A stretch of 64,000 bases of DNA. Source: Liolophura sinensis (lineage: Eukaryota; Mollusca; Polyplacophora; Chitonida; Chitonidae). The stretch is from the NCBI RefSeq assembly GCF_032854445.1, contig NC_088297.1, positions 5,765,991-5,829,990 of the forward strand. The letters are read 5' to 3'. The first letter of the stretch is position 1, and each line of letters starts with the position of its first letter. This document shows positions 1-11,707 of the stretch, piece by piece. A model generated the notes under the pieces. The model was not told the origin of the DNA and searched no databases. It saw nothing but the letters and a program-made list of their open reading frames with translations. The translations under genes were made by a program, and so were the position numbers.

Positions 1-88
1 ATAAGCTGGACTCACAGCGACCGTATTGATGAAAGGTTCCCGAGTCATTGCGCCGCACTAGCTTGCTACCCCCCTCAGGGCCACTTAT
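1..88 (-). repeat. SINE head fragment (tRNA-derived), cut by window edge
   Basis: Read on the minus strand this matches the tRNA-like head of the full-length SINEs at 21643, 25644 and 34636: a GGGGCC start, a TAGYGC segment, a GTCGCTGTGAGTCCAG B-box region. The A-box part is diverged and the rest of the element lies off the left edge. Confidence 0.6.
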
Positions 89-1474
89 AAGGCCCCATGA
101 ACAGTGATTACAGTATAATACTATAATACTATGATATATATCATTCATTCATATCATTATCAACACAACACACATCGGGGTATGTTTTAAAAGTTATTTT
201 AATTCGTATTATGCCAATAGAAAAAATAATATCAAAAGGAAAAACCAGATTACACACCGGATATGTAAGTACTGGAAAAATCGATCACAGTGAATTACTT
301 ATATATATATCGCTTGAAAAAATTTAATTCAAGCACAAAACTGAACACTTTCCCTGATACACAAAGAAATGTATGTGTACACTGTACAAACTAAAATGTT
401 ATAATAGGGTCAAAATGGCCTTTATACGTTGCGTCGTATACAACACACGCTGATCCCACACCATGTAAAAAAAAATTCCGTCTAAATCTGTAATGGACAC
501 AAAAATTGGCAGTTTTAAATCTCTTAGGTCGAATACAATACTGCGTATGTGCAGGATTACATGAAATTCCCAGGTATAGATTATCCAGTGCGTGTGTGTG
601 TACATATTGCCAGGAGAAAATATTCTCATCCTAAACCTCAACCAATAATACACGATAATCAATAAGATCTGAGAGTTCCAAGAAATATGTCAGATCTTCC
701 ACTCAGCTAGAATGGCTTCGACTCGTGACGTCATCGCTTGCGCATTATGCTAATGAGATAGTATCACACTATGACGTCACTCCGCCTGAGATTTAATGAG
801 CACACACTCTCAAGTATTGATTGTGAAATGTTTTAATTGAATAACTCAATTATAACACCTTGAAACTTTACCTCTTCCTGGTCATTTAATGGTGTAAAAT
901 TGTGAGCTTGTAAAATATAGGCCTATATGAAGCTGTACATATAACAATTAAGAAAATCACAATTCAACTATATGGTAGAGAATTCCTAAACATTGGCAAG
1001 ATATATATAATTTAAAAAATAAAATTACTGTAACAAGCGACAGGTAATTAATACACACATATATATATAATAAAAACAACTGTTTGCGATAAAATAACTT
1101 TAGCACCTACTAAAATATCTTTAATAGAACACAAAAAATGGAACTGCTGACAGCAAAATTAAAATTCGTATCACACGATTGAGCGGCTCAAGTTCGCCAT
1201 AACAAATATTGATTAAAAACAAATCGCTTACTGTACGCATTCGTTCGAAATTCATCAGGAGCTACATTTATATGAAAACAGAACTGTCCTCATAAAAGGA
1301 AATGCACAGGCCTATATATCTATAAAAATGATATTATGACTAAAATGACATCTGTCAGTCCATCATAACTTAGGCCCCTTACACCATTAATTAACATGCA
1401 AAATAGGTTAAAATGGTCCTATCTGTTTCACGTGCTTTTCGTACCTATTTTCTGCGCTTCAAGATGTATAACAG
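89..1474. other. AT-rich intergenic DNA, no gene recognised
   Basis: Only short chance ORFs are present and none resembles a protein family. It includes the 3' flank of the minus-strand ASB-like gene; no clear AATAAA was found on that strand close to the stop codon. Two perfect CRE palindromes lie at 726-733 and 772-779. Confidence 0.6.
726..779. promoter_or_regulatory. Pair of perfect CRE palindromes (TGACGTCA)
   Basis: TGACGTCA occurs at 726-733 and again at 772-779, 46 bp apart. This is the classical CREB/ATF binding site. No adjacent transcript can be assigned, so a regulatory role is inference. Confidence 0.4.
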
Positions 1475-2797
1475 TTAACCTGACATGGTCAAAAAGTGTT
1501 TCAGCGTCCCTGGTACTTCAAAATCTTCAACGACAGATCTCAGCGGGGAATATTTCACGTTTCGTCGAACAGAAACGCGACACCAGTCAGACAGAGTAAA
1601 ACGTTTCCGGCATAAAGTAATCCGTTTTCGGCTTTCCTCGGTGTCTGGAGCGCCTGGTTTTACAGTGGCTCCCGATTTGAGCAGCAGTTCCAAAATAGCT
1701 TCATCCGATTGGCTGGCAGCCAATTCCAGTGGTGACATCTGACGGTAACCGTAGTCATTTCCGACGACCGGCACGTTTCCGGTACAATTGACGTCACATC
1801 CGTTTTGCAGCAGGAAAGACACAGTATGCAGCTGTTTTGCGTCGATAGCCATCAGCAGCGGCAGACATTCGTGTACGTCGGTTTTGTTTACATCCGCACC
1901 TGCACGAACCAAAATTCTGAGGCAATCCTTCACATTGTTGCTGTGTGTCAAGGATACAGCGTTCATGAATGCCTTGTTAACATCTGCTTCAAAAATGTCC
2001 CTGTTTTCAGGACTGTCTCTCGAAATGTTTTTAAAAGCTTCGACCAACAAGGCCGTTTCTTTTGGCTTGGATGCGTAAACAGCCGCCTCTAGAGGAGACA
2101 TTCCACATTTCTCAGACGTCATCAAGTCCACGCCATGACACAGCAGTTCTCCTACTATACCAGCGTTTGCGTACAAGATGGCGCACATCAGGGGAGAAAA
2201 CTCGTCCACGGCAACTTCCGGTGTGTGGTCGTCGTCGGGTGGAAGTTCAATCTCCTGAGCGTTTGGGCTGCATCCGTTTTGCAGACATACTTTCACCAGT
2301 TTCTCGTTACCGTTGATGATGCAGTGTTTCAAAGCCCCCATACCTTTACATGCACAGTCCGTAAGTTTAAATCCTCTGTTCACCAAGGTTTCAAATGTGA
2401 TCTCGTCCCAGTCTCGGACGCACATCCAGCTAACGACGGAGCAAAGGTTCACGGTTTGAATCTGTTGCACGAGATACCGGGCGCAGCGGAACGAGGCGTT
2501 CAAGATGGAAGAACGCAAAAGCTCTGTCTCGATGGCTGGGCACATTTCTGTCGAATTCATGCACGAGAGAATGGTTTGGAACAGAGCCAAGTTGTCGTTT
2601 TCACATGACTTACACAAACACGTGAACAAATTCCTCATGGCTCTGTCGACGCCATCTTTACCCGTGGCCGCGTCGACGGTGATTGATTCGATGAGACCAG
2701 GGAGCGCAGTCAGTTCCCCACATGTTCCGCTATCCAACACTGCCCCAGGCTCAGTCGCCACTTCCACAGAACTACCGCTGGGCAAAGGCGATGCCAT
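1475..2797 (-). CDS. Ankyrin repeat and SOCS box (ASB-like) protein, single exon
   Basis: A 440-residue protein from one uninterrupted ORF. The start has a strong context (A at -3, G at +4). The middle holds ankyrin-type repeats, visible as SPLMCAIL (201-208), MSPLEAAV (233-240), LRILVRAGADVN (293-304), LLQNGCDVN (329-337) and MSPLELAA (354-361) followed by LELLLKSGA. Residues about 400-437 match a SOCS box: a BC-box TLSDWCRVSVRR, where CR and the downstream R are the Elongin C contact positions, then EVPGTLKHFL in place of the usual LPLPxxLxxYL Cul5 box. ASB proteins are substrate receptors of Elongin B/C-Cullin 5 ubiquitin ligases, the ankyrin repeats binding the target. The substrate cannot be told from sequence. 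The N-terminal 50 residues are low-complexity and acidic. A non-coding 5' exon is possible. Family assignment is firm; which ASB orthologue is not. Confidence 0.85.
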   Translation of the reverse strand: MASPLPSGSSVEVATEPGAVLDSGTCGELTALPGLIESITVDAATGKDGVDRAMRNLFTCLCKSCENDNLALFQTILSCMNSTEMCPAIETELLRSSILNASFRCARYLVQQIQTVNLCSVVSWMCVRDWDEITFETLVNRGFKLTDCACKGMGALKHCIINGNEKLVKVCLQNGCSPNAQEIELPPDDDHTPEVAVDEFSPLMCAILYANAGIVGELLCHGVDLMTSEKCGMSPLEAAVYASKPKETALLVEAFKNISRDSPENRDIFEADVNKAFMNAVSLTHSNNVKDCLRILVRAGADVNKTDVHECLPLLMAIDAKQLHTVSFLLQNGCDVNCTGNVPVVGNDYGYRQMSPLELAASQSDEAILELLLKSGATVKPGAPDTEESRKRITLCRKRFTLSDWCRVSVRRNVKYSPLRSVVEDFEVPGTLKHFLTMSG

Positions 2798-3147
2798 TTT
2801 TTTTCATACACCTGCAGAAAGTCTTTTTTCTGTTTAGAAACTGCCCAGCCTTGTCCAGAAAGCTCTAAGGGTGGAACAAGAGGGTTATTCCCCTGGAATA
2901 CGTCTAAAGTCGACACAGTTCTTGTTTTGTGAAAAGCCCTGTAGTCTGGCACATATCTATTCCACTTTAAAATGCTCCGTACAACTTTCTGGAAACATCT
3001 GCAAATACAAGCAAAATCAACGAATTAACAAAAGAACATCCTTATTGAGTCGTCTTATCACACTTATTTCTGTACCCAGAAATTACAGAGTTACAGCGTG
3101 TAAACAAATAAAAAAAATATTTGTTTACAAATTTTCATATGTTCGTA

Positions 3148-3349
3148 CGTCAGCATGCGATGAGCAGACAGAATAAAGAACCTCTTGGCATTGGTTGCCA
3201 GCGCCGATTACGTCGTGGTCGTATATGACGTCACAAAATGAATCCGACAGGCAAACGTACTTTGTCAATGTTTCCGTCATTGACTGTGACGTACGTTGTC
3301 GTACGCAGAGATTGTTGACGTATGTCATGAACAATCATTGATTATGACG
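3148..3349 (-). promoter_or_regulatory. CRE half-site cluster upstream of the ASB-like gene
   Basis: A perfect TGACGTCA at 3226-3233 sits with half-sites at 3148-3152 (CGTCA), 3275-3279 (CGTCA), 3287-3291, 3316-3320 and 3345-3349 (TGACG). An inverted CCAAT (ATTGG) is at about 3190. The cluster is 350-550 bp 5' of the minus-strand ATG at 2797, so it is a good candidate for that gene's promoter or proximal enhancer. CREB/ATF binding is inferred. Confidence 0.45.
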
Positions 3350-3835
3350 TTGTTACAGAAGGAGTTCACAGGCTGTAAGAAAAGTCACGTAGCACTATAA
3401 TGTTATTTCAAGTGTGAACGAGATAAAGATCAGAAGACATGCAGTAGTGCGAAAGCTGGTTTCCCTTTTCTCATTTCATCCAAGCAAGATGCGACACGCA
3501 AACGTAAATGTGCTTGATGGGAACAAATCGTGGCCTCGCATAGCTCAGCAGCTCAACAGCTGCGTTGATGAATTCGAATCCCGAAACAGCGTCTGTCATG
3601 AAACGTCAGCTACCATCAGAGAGATAGTTTAGTCCCAATGCTGTCATGGCTTGTTTTCTTGTTAGCCTTTGTCTGTAAACGTACATTATCTCGGTGGGTA
3701 GGAGGGTATTTTATGATAAAAGCATCAGATATGATATATTTAACATCCAAGGGTCACTTCTTTTTAACATGGCTTGTATAACATTGATGTAGCAACATAA
3801 AAGATTGTTTCCTTCAACAGAGCAAGGTCTGTCAG
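3350..3835. other. Intergenic; tRNA-like fragment only
   Basis: No gene recognised. At about 3536-3587 an A-box-like TAGCTCAGCAGC is followed by a B-box-like GAATTCGAATCCC, resembling a SINE head or decayed tRNA. No acceptor stem could be paired, so it is not called as a tRNA gene. Confidence 0.4.
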
Positions 3836-3961
3836 AAACCAGCGGATGGTCGTGGGTTTCCCCCTGGCTCTGCCCGGTTTCCTCCCACCATAATGCTGGT
3901 CACCGTCGTATAAGTGAAATATTCTTGAGTTCGGTGTAAAACACCAATCAAATAAATGAAC
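3836..3961 (+). repeat. SINE, 5'-truncated (central and tail part)
   Basis: It begins in the CGGATGGTCGTGGGTTTCC core and runs through CCACCATAATGCTGG and GTATAAGTGAAATATTCTTG to the CACCAATCAAATAAAT tail of the dominant SINE family. The tRNA head is missing. Confidence 0.85.
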
Positions 3962-5547
3962 AGAGCAATATTAAGGAGTATTTGATAATATCTGGAGTCT
4001 AGTAGTCTTTTTAGCAACACAATAAATAGATTAAAAACAACATAAAGAGGAAAAAGATAAGACAGAAGCACGGAAAAAAAATAAATAAAACAGAAACCCG
4101 GTAAGGCAGACTTGGTGCGTTCTATATGATATAAGTGCCTTCGCCGTCTACGATATTTTGCTGTACCAGTAACAAACCGGTTCCCTGGATGGTGGCAAAA
4201 TATAACGGTATATTTCAACGGGATCTAAACCTATGGGTCACAAAAATAATCTGGATCATCCTATTACTTGGTGAAATGTGGGATATGCATGGCACTGACA
4301 GAACCTTTCGTAACTTGTAGTCTACAGTCAAGAAATCATCAAATGCAAACAAACAAAAATGACATATAAAAACTTACAGATTGAACACGGTGCAAATGTC
4401 TTCATAAACACCTATAGGTCTCTCTACAAGGTACCAGTATACAGGCGGATCTTTATCAATCGTGCAAGCAGGTTATTAAAACTGTGTGGACACAGATATA
4501 ACTGCAAAGAACAATCTGTATATATGCCACAGAAGCCGCGCCCGATTGGTCATGAGGTAATTCTTACACACACTCTGGTATCCGTCCTTCGGGTAGTGGA
4601 AAGATTGGTTTCGCTCTACACTGCTTAAGGTGCAGATGCACTTATGTTTTCCTGTACAATTAACGATGTCTTTCTGCACTTCAAGCTGGCAGAATGACAA
4701 ATGTAAATACTGAGACCATCGATTCAGGTTTAAGCTTATATGTCCAATTTCTTCACCCAAGCGAAGACGCCAGTGGGATGTCTAGCACAACATGCCATAA
4801 GAGAACCTGTTATCTACACGACTTCCGATTCTAGATAAAACCTTGAAAAGTGTCACTCACTAACACTGAGTGGTCACTCTCTGGTATTACAATAACCCCT
4901 GACGAAGCCCCAAGGCCGCGGATTTCAGGGTTTGTGTAACCGCTTTACCCTAAAAAGGGATTAGTTACGCATTATAGGCACATGTACCCTGAGGGGAGCT
5001 GTAGGTGGTGAGGGGCGGGGATGGGGTAAGGGATTGGATGAGAATTCGGGTTGAGAGATGCGCTTAACAGTACACCTCCACAACTGAATACCCATTTACC
5101 CTAAACAGTCAACGGGTTTCACGGCGTTGTCACGCTATGGGTTTTCAAACTTCGTTTTATGAGAAACCCTGAGCAATTCTGTCTTAAGTTTTGCGAGAAG
5201 TAGCTATTTGACGTAAAACAAGTACATTCTAAATACACCATGCACAACAATTTAATTGCAGCAATTCATAGTCGTACAATGACGTCATGCCTGATTTGGG
5301 CAAATAGCTTGTACTTTCTTTGGCGACGTGAAGACAGTACGGGAGGTAGTTTTTAACCTCGACGACACAGGCCTCGAATTAGATTTTACCGTTGAAAATA
5401 AACATTACACACTTTTGGTCAGAAATTCTTTCTCTATACGTAATGAGAATATGTCTGTCCATCGACTATGGCTAAAAATCTGAAAAAATCAGCATGGTCT
5501 TAGCGAAGACCCGGATGATCGCAAGTATGAATAGCATCAGCATACAA
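3962..5547. other. Intergenic, no gene recognised
   Basis: The ORFs are short and unlike known families. A perfect CRE (TGACGTCA) lies at 5280-5287. A G-rich stretch occurs near 5000-5030. Nothing else was identified. Confidence 0.5.
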
Positions 5548-6215
5548 TTGCCCAGCTTTTCTCACATTCATTCCACACATCAATAAAACAAAGTTGGACA
5601 GGATTTTCTCATAATCATTTCTTACGTCAAAATAGAAGTACAGAAATTAGGACAACTTTTCTCACTTTCATTCCATACATCAATAAAAATGTTGGACAGG
5701 CTTTTCTCATAATCATTCCTTACGTCAATATAAAAGTTGGGGCAGCTTTTCTCACCTTTCTACCAAAAACTAAGTACAGAAGTTGGGACAGCTTTTCTCA
5801 CATTCATTTCATATACAAATATCGGTATAGAAGGTCGATCAGCTGATCTCATGTTCATTCTATACATTGGTATACAAGTTAGGCCAGCTTTTCTATTGGA
5901 CCAGCTTTTCTCACATTCATTCATAGATTTAGCCAGAATTTGAAATCAGGCCATCTCATTTTCAATTTTTTCCTATTTTCCCTGTCTCTCCAGTGTTATT
6001 TTTGTCAGTATAGGGCATCTCAAAGACAGACACCCCCTGGCAGTTCCAAAATAGCTTCTCACATTCATAGCTATGCATTCATTCCATATATCAACATCGG
6101 TACAGAAATTAGTACAGCTTTTCTCACATTCCATTCCATATATCAATACCGGTATAGAACTCAAGAATTTCCATCGGTATATATTAAGTAAAAGGCTACA
6201 GCTTTTCTCATATTC
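5548..6215 (+). repeat. Diverged tandem repeat around AGCTTTTCTCACATTCATTCC
   Basis: The phrase AGCTTTTCTCA followed by CATTCATTCC and a CATCAATA or GGTATAGAAG stretch recurs about every 60-75 bp for roughly nine copies, with many indels. It looks like an old minisatellite. ORFs in it are not credible as genes. Confidence 0.7.
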
Positions 6216-6988
6216 TATTACCTAAACATATAAGTTAATGGATATAGATTTCCCCCTATTGTGTAGCATAGACTACGTCAGTATATACGTTAATGAGACA
6301 GTTCTTTCTTACTCAAACTTGACTGAGAAATATAGCATAGACGAGAAGCGGATTTACCGTGATACTCTCTGTGTCATATGTCTATATAAGGAAATGGTGA
6401 CCTCGAAATCAGCTTGGTAGATATCCACTTATACAGAGAATGGATGAACGAGTAGCATTATATATAAGCCAACAGACATGTCATTAGAGTCTTGCTACTA
6501 TTATTCCCACGAGTCTCTTTTAAGCCTATTTTCTAACTACACGTAGCAATGGAATAATATCCATCTACTGTTGGGCAACTGGTCGTGAATTTCAACGAGG
6601 GAGAAAGGCCGTCTAAGCGCTTTATTTACGCACGAAGCCCTTTCCTGTGGTTCCATACAGTTTGAGAAAAGTCCTGAACCATTAAGCTTACATGCTGATA
6701 TAATTCAATGATGTACTCCAGTCAGACTTTTTCCATACCCCTCCCCCAACCCCCTCGATGTCCCCTCAAACAAGAGAATGCAGAATTGTTGCTTGGAATG
6801 CAACTTGTAATTGTATTTTCTCAACCGCTCGTTGTTTTTACACAATACAACATATACCTGCCTGGAAAACCCAAGTGACAGAGTGTGACAGAGTGACTAA
6901 ATCAAAGTTTGGATCGTTTCAGCCAATGTGCCATGCCTTCAAGTAAAGAAACGGATCCCTATTTGTTGTTATATATATATATATACGA
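6216..6988. other. Intergenic, no gene recognised
   Basis: Nothing protein-like was found. A short (TA)n tract is at about 6970-6985, directly beside the foldback element at 6989. Confidence 0.5.
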
Positions 6989-7133
6989 GTAGTGTAACTC
7001 TGAAAAACGAAAGTCTCATTTTGACTCATATTTCGGCACTTTAGTCTCCATCTTTAGTTCCCCTGATGGTTGCAAAATGAAGAGCCGAATTATTGAGTCA
7101 AACTGAGCCTTTCGTTTTTCGGAGATACACTAC
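6989..7133. mobile_element. Short foldback element (inverted repeat, MITE-like)
   Basis: The left arm 6989-7036 (starts GTAGTGTAACTCTGAAAAAC) is the imperfect reverse complement of the right arm 7084-7133 (ends TTTTTCGGAGATACACTAC), with a 47-bp loop. Length and structure suit a non-autonomous DNA element; no target duplication is certain because the left flank is a TA repeat. Confidence 0.6.
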
Positions 7134-7686
7134 TGGTGCATTACGTTAATCTAATCAGTGGAACACAGGGTTTCAATCCCTATATCCACGCTGACACAGT
7201 CTGAAATTCTACCCAAAATATGAACATGCCTCATTCCTCATACCTCAATTATTGCTCCGTTCGCCCACGGTGACAAGCTGTATTACCCTTAAGACTGACT
7301 GGGTCTTACCTTCAAAACTGTTAATACATGGCCTTACCTGTGGATTTTTGGCTTTACTATACTTTCAATAATACACTGTCTAGGCTGCTTTATACATAAT
7401 ATATATGTAGTCCTTTACCCCAGTCTGCATAAACGCATATACATATATGAAGATACATAGACAGCTGTAGTAATCAGAGTTTACACACCGTTCACAGCAG
7501 GTTTCTATGGACACAGACTTGACGCCTAACAACCTATGACTGTGAGGTGTGAACAATCTTGAATTAACTGACAAAACAGATTAAGCTTGATTATATCAGG
7601 TGTACAAACCAGTTCAGAGTTTTAGCCACATCTGCTGTCCCAAGGACCTACATGTTATGTTTACCATAGCCGAATAACTCATCCGG

Positions 7687-7782
7687 GGATAACACGTACA
7701 GCGTAACATTTTCCCTGGGATTATATGCACATCGTAACATCTTCCCAGGGATTATACGCACAGCGTAACATTTTCCCATGGC
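7687..7782 (+). repeat. Three tandem copies of a 31-32 bp unit
   Basis: Units at 7687-7719, 7720-7750 and 7751-7782 share CGTAACATYTTCCCWKGG followed by ATTATAYGCACA. The surrounding 7134-7902 interval shows no gene. Confidence 0.7.
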
Positions 7783-7902
7783 CAGGACACATATTTCTAT
7801 TGATACTTTACAGATATTTTTGTTCTGTCACAGAGAGCATTTAAAATAAGATGGGCCTATATCACGGTGAATTTCTCACAGTTAAGTAATAGGACCATAA
7901 GT

Positions 7903-8023
7903 GACTGGTGTTTTATGCCGTACTCAAGAGTATTTCACTCCACCCTAATGGCGGCTGCCGTCCAATTACAGGTGAAATATTCTTCAGCATACAGGGCAAA
8001 ACACCAATCAAATAACTGATAAT
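7903..8023. repeat. Two SINE tails fused head to head
   Basis: The left half (GTGTTTTATGCCGTACTCAA then TATTTCACT) is the SINE tail in minus orientation. The right half (GTGAAATATTCTT to CACCAATCAAATAA) is the same tail in plus orientation. The two meet near 7955-7975, giving a palindromic composite. Confidence 0.65.
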
Positions 8024-8764
8024 AAAGCTTGATCGATAATCAGTTTAATTTGAGAGAAAGTATGGTGTCATGATACGAAACATCTGCATAGAAATGCAAT
8101 TTGTTACTGCGTCTGTTTGTGAACCGGTTAACCCCCTTTCCTAACCCTCCCAGCCGAATATCACACCTGAACAGGTATGAATGGAACCCTAATATCATGC
8201 TTAAAGCCCACTTCAAGTTTCTGTGAATTATTACTCTATAATTAAAGAATGTAGCTACTTGCATAATCTCTTATAGCCACACGGCAAAGGTAAGCCGTAT
8301 TAAAAGCTGAGGTCTTTTACTGTAAGTCATATATCATAGCTTAAAGCGACGTCAGCTTTACCGATTGAGCTTAAGTGAGGAGTTCTAATCTCTCCCCAGC
8401 CTCAAGTGAAAACCAATGATTTGGAGGGGGGGGGGGGGGGGAGGGTGAGAGGAGGGTTAAATTAACGTTTTCCCCTCGCCGGCTTTCTGAAACCGTCGTT
8501 CCAAAAGTTCAAAATAAAGTTCAATAACGACCAAATTACAAAACACAAATCCTACAATTCACAGTTCCGCAGTGATGTCATGGCTACTCTGAGCCAATCA
8601 AATGCACACGCTTTGGTCACGTGATTAGAGGTGAAAAGCGAATTTAACCCAAGTGAGACAGGCATTGGAGAAGATTTTTACATAGAAAATGAAACATAGC
8701 CTTTTGGGTAGGAAATTCCGTCTGGAAAAGTTATCAGAATGTATCTAGCCTTCAGATATGATAG
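8024..8764. other. Intergenic with a poly-G tract
   Basis: A run of about 18 G at 8424-8442 followed by GAGGGTGAGAGGAGGG could form a G-quadruplex. Nothing gene-like was identified on either side. Confidence 0.5.
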
Positions 8765-8895
8765 TTATGACAGCTGCTGGCAGACCTTCCCAAGTACGAC
8801 CAGAGAGGGAGTCGGCGTGTGGTGGACTTGAACCCACAGCGACCGCACTGGCAAACGAGATGCTCCGCAGTTATTGTGCTACGAGCACTAACAGA
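8765..8895 (-). repeat. SINE head fragment, diverged
   Basis: On the minus strand it reads a tRNA-like head ending in GTGCGGTCGCTGTGGGTTCA then a TCTGGTCGTACTTGGGAAGG segment, as in the full-length SINEs. The 5' part differs, suggesting a subfamily or decay. Confidence 0.65.
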
Positions 8896-10705
8896 TTAGG
8901 TAGGCCTATAGTAGCTATATTCATATCAACCGAAGACTAGTAAATGTCTCCCGTATAGTATCCCAGCAGTGTACGTGTGCCGCGCCACTGTGCTATTTTT
9001 AACTACACGCGTACAACCCAGGTATCTGTAACCATGTGTACATACCCTGAAAGGGTGAATCTGGTATGAAAGGTAAGAGCTGCATGGTAAAAGTCCAAAA
9101 TATTGTGAAAACGAGATTTCCCCCAACACTCATTATTTGTTGATCATGTATCCTGTGTAGACTAGCTAGCGGGTTCCACATCAGCTGATTGTGAACACCC
9201 CACTCTGGGGCCTCAAGTACAGGCCCAATGAGTCATTCCGTCTCTAAGCATAGTAAAGGAGGCGTGTAAAACTCGCTTGAGCATTTTCTCAAGAATACAT
9301 CCCCAATATCTAGCAAAACTGTGTTTACAAACTCACCTGTATACGACGGGCTGCACCCGTAGTCTGACAACTGACAAGACATCGTTCTAATATTGCAGAC
9401 GACAGCGTAGTGTCCGGTCAAATTATGCAGCAATGCCGAACAGCTGCCGGCGTTCAGATTTGTGTAGAGGTGCTACGCACTGCCTGGCGACCTCACATTG
9501 CTGCGGAAGTTACGGAGTAAGGCGTTCGGCAGGTTTCGTATTTTCCGGGATTGCGCGAATCAATGACACTGTAAACAACGCGTCATGTGCCGGTGTTTAG
9601 TAGACCATAGCTAACCGTATAGCTAGATCCTGGATTACGGGTAATCTTTAAATGCGGAATGTAACTCTGAAATCGAGCAACACAGTTACCGGAGTTACAG
9701 AGAGAAACCGCCCCAAATATGACGGATTGAGGGTAAGGAAAATTTACCGCTGTTCACCAGTGTATTAAATCTGCCCGAGCATAAATTGGCGTCAACCATG
9801 TGGTCTCTACGTAATTTTTTAACTTGTGAGACTCACCGAGCCTAAAGGGTTGGTTCTTGACAATCACGTCTGTTCATGAAAAATAGTCACATTTTCCGAG
9901 CCTATTCCATAGCGTGTAGTGACTTTTAAAGGTTTTTTTTTTTTTTTTTTTCCAATTTGTGATATCGCCATGGACTATTTTTGGTTACGCCAACATAAGA
10001 TTGGGTTCGTCAGTTTGTAAGAGCATGCGGTTGACACTGATTTATGCCAGGGAAGATTTAATGCCTGTGTGAACGTAAGTAAATGTTCTTCCCGTCTCTG
10101 CGACACATTTGGGGCAACTAGGCTAATCTTTAATAGGTGGTGAAACTGAGGAAGGCGATGGTACTGAAGGGGCAAAAAAAAAAACAAAAAAAAAAGACTT
10201 GAATTCACCATGAGTAATGGTAATATGAAATAATCTGGTCTCATAAGTTGAACTGAATATTTTTTCATACCTTGCCACTGTATGTTAGGAAAAGTCACCA
10301 ACTGAACACATCTGTGCAGCAATGAAATCTTTAGTCGATGACACATGGATCAATAATACTGAATGAATATTCTGTCTAGAGGGCTGATAGACTCATTCAA
10401 CAAACTGCTGATCTTTCCCCCGACACCTTGTCATATACACATCCACTCGCTTGCACAAACTTATCTGTGAATAAAGATTAAAATTTAAACAAGAAGTCAC
10501 AAAAATGCGCCCAGGAAAGAGATAAAAAAAGTAAGGAATCAATGGTATTTAAAAAATCATTGTCTCAACAAATCAAAAAAATAGCCAGTGTATAAATTAC
10601 ATGTAATTACTTAGACAATAGCCAGTTCATATATAAAAATGTGTCATGTTAATACAATATGTGAAAGACTCATCCCATGCCAAGATTCAGTCAGACAAAG
10701 GCTTA
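8896..10705. other. Intergenic; poly-T tract and one orphan splice-donor-like site
   Basis: No protein family recognised. A 22-base poly-T lies at about 9931-9952. Region 9330-9640 is more GC- and CpG-rich than its surroundings and contains a minus-strand ORF (9233-9433) interrupted by a consensus donor, ACAG|GTGAGTTTG, with the exon side ending at about 9342; it could be a first exon of an unrecognised gene but nothing confirms it. Confidence 0.35.
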
Positions 10706-11166
10706 AAAAATTGGGGTGCAGTTACTTGGGATGTGGATGGCTTAACAACTTGGGTGTGCAGTTACTTATGTGCATTTACTTTAGATGTGCATATACTTGG
10801 GATGTGGAAGGCTTAACAACTTGAGGTGTGCAGTTACTTGGGATGTGGATGGCTTAACAACTTGGGGTGTGCAGTTACTTGGAATGTGGATGGCTTAACA
10901 ACTTGGGGTGTGCAGTTACTTGGAATGTGGATGGCTTCACAACTTGGGATGTGCAGTTACTTGGAATGTGGATGGCTTAACAACTTGGAGTGTGCAGTTA
11001 CTTGGGATGTGGATGGCTTAACTTGGGGTGTGCAGTTACTTGGGATGTGGATGGCTTAACAACTTGGGGTGTGCAGTTACTTGGGATGTGGATGACTCTG
11101 CAACTTGGGAGTGTGCAATTACTTGGGATATGCATTTACCTGAGATGTGCATTTACCTGAGATGTG
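10706..11166 (+). repeat. Minisatellite, 41-bp unit
   Basis: About nine to ten copies of a unit containing GTGTGCAGTTACTTGG, GATGTGGATGGCTTAACAAC and TTGG. Spacing of GTGTGCAG between adjacent copies at 10826 and 10867 is 41 bp. Edge copies are shortened (for example GATGTGCATTTACCTGA at 11130-11150). Confidence 0.9.
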
Positions 11167-11707
11167 CACTTCCTTGTTTTTTGAGGATTTAACACCACTT
11201 CAGTCTATGCTACAACTAAGTTAATAATTTTGCCTGATTTTGAGGTGCTCTTTATAGAGAGGTGCTGTAAAATTTGTTAACAAGGTAGGATGATATTGTA
11301 CTGGAAAGTTTCACCACCCCCCCCCCCCGACCCCAATAAAAAAATGCATACCAAATCAAAGTAGTTATGAAACTTGACATTTGTCATCATCCTTGTTCAG
11401 TGTATGACACGTAAATGAAAAAGCAGCAGTACAGATAAGTTTCTCAGCCTACTTTCTTCTGGTGTAAGAATGGTGTTACAGACATGACGCCCTAACAAGA
11501 CAGTGTGCTAAACAAGTGGTGAAGAGAAGCAACAAATTCGACGCGTTAAGAATGACCAGACCCAGGACTGAACCTGAATGCTCATGTACGAGGCTCTAAG
11601 CATCCCTCATCAATTTAAAATCAATAAACTGATAAATCACTGACTGACCTGAACATGCCCAATTCTGTTCTTGTTGTCTTGATCCTCCCATTAACCTGAG
11701 GATGCAT
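11167..11707. other. Intergenic, no gene recognised
   Basis: Contains a C-rich tract at 11316-11328. No coding signal was seen. Confidence 0.5.

Noticed and set aside
9975-10346. 123-codon minus-strand ORF
   Set aside because: Composition is biased by a poly-A/T tract, no domain is recognisable and no splice or promoter context was seen.
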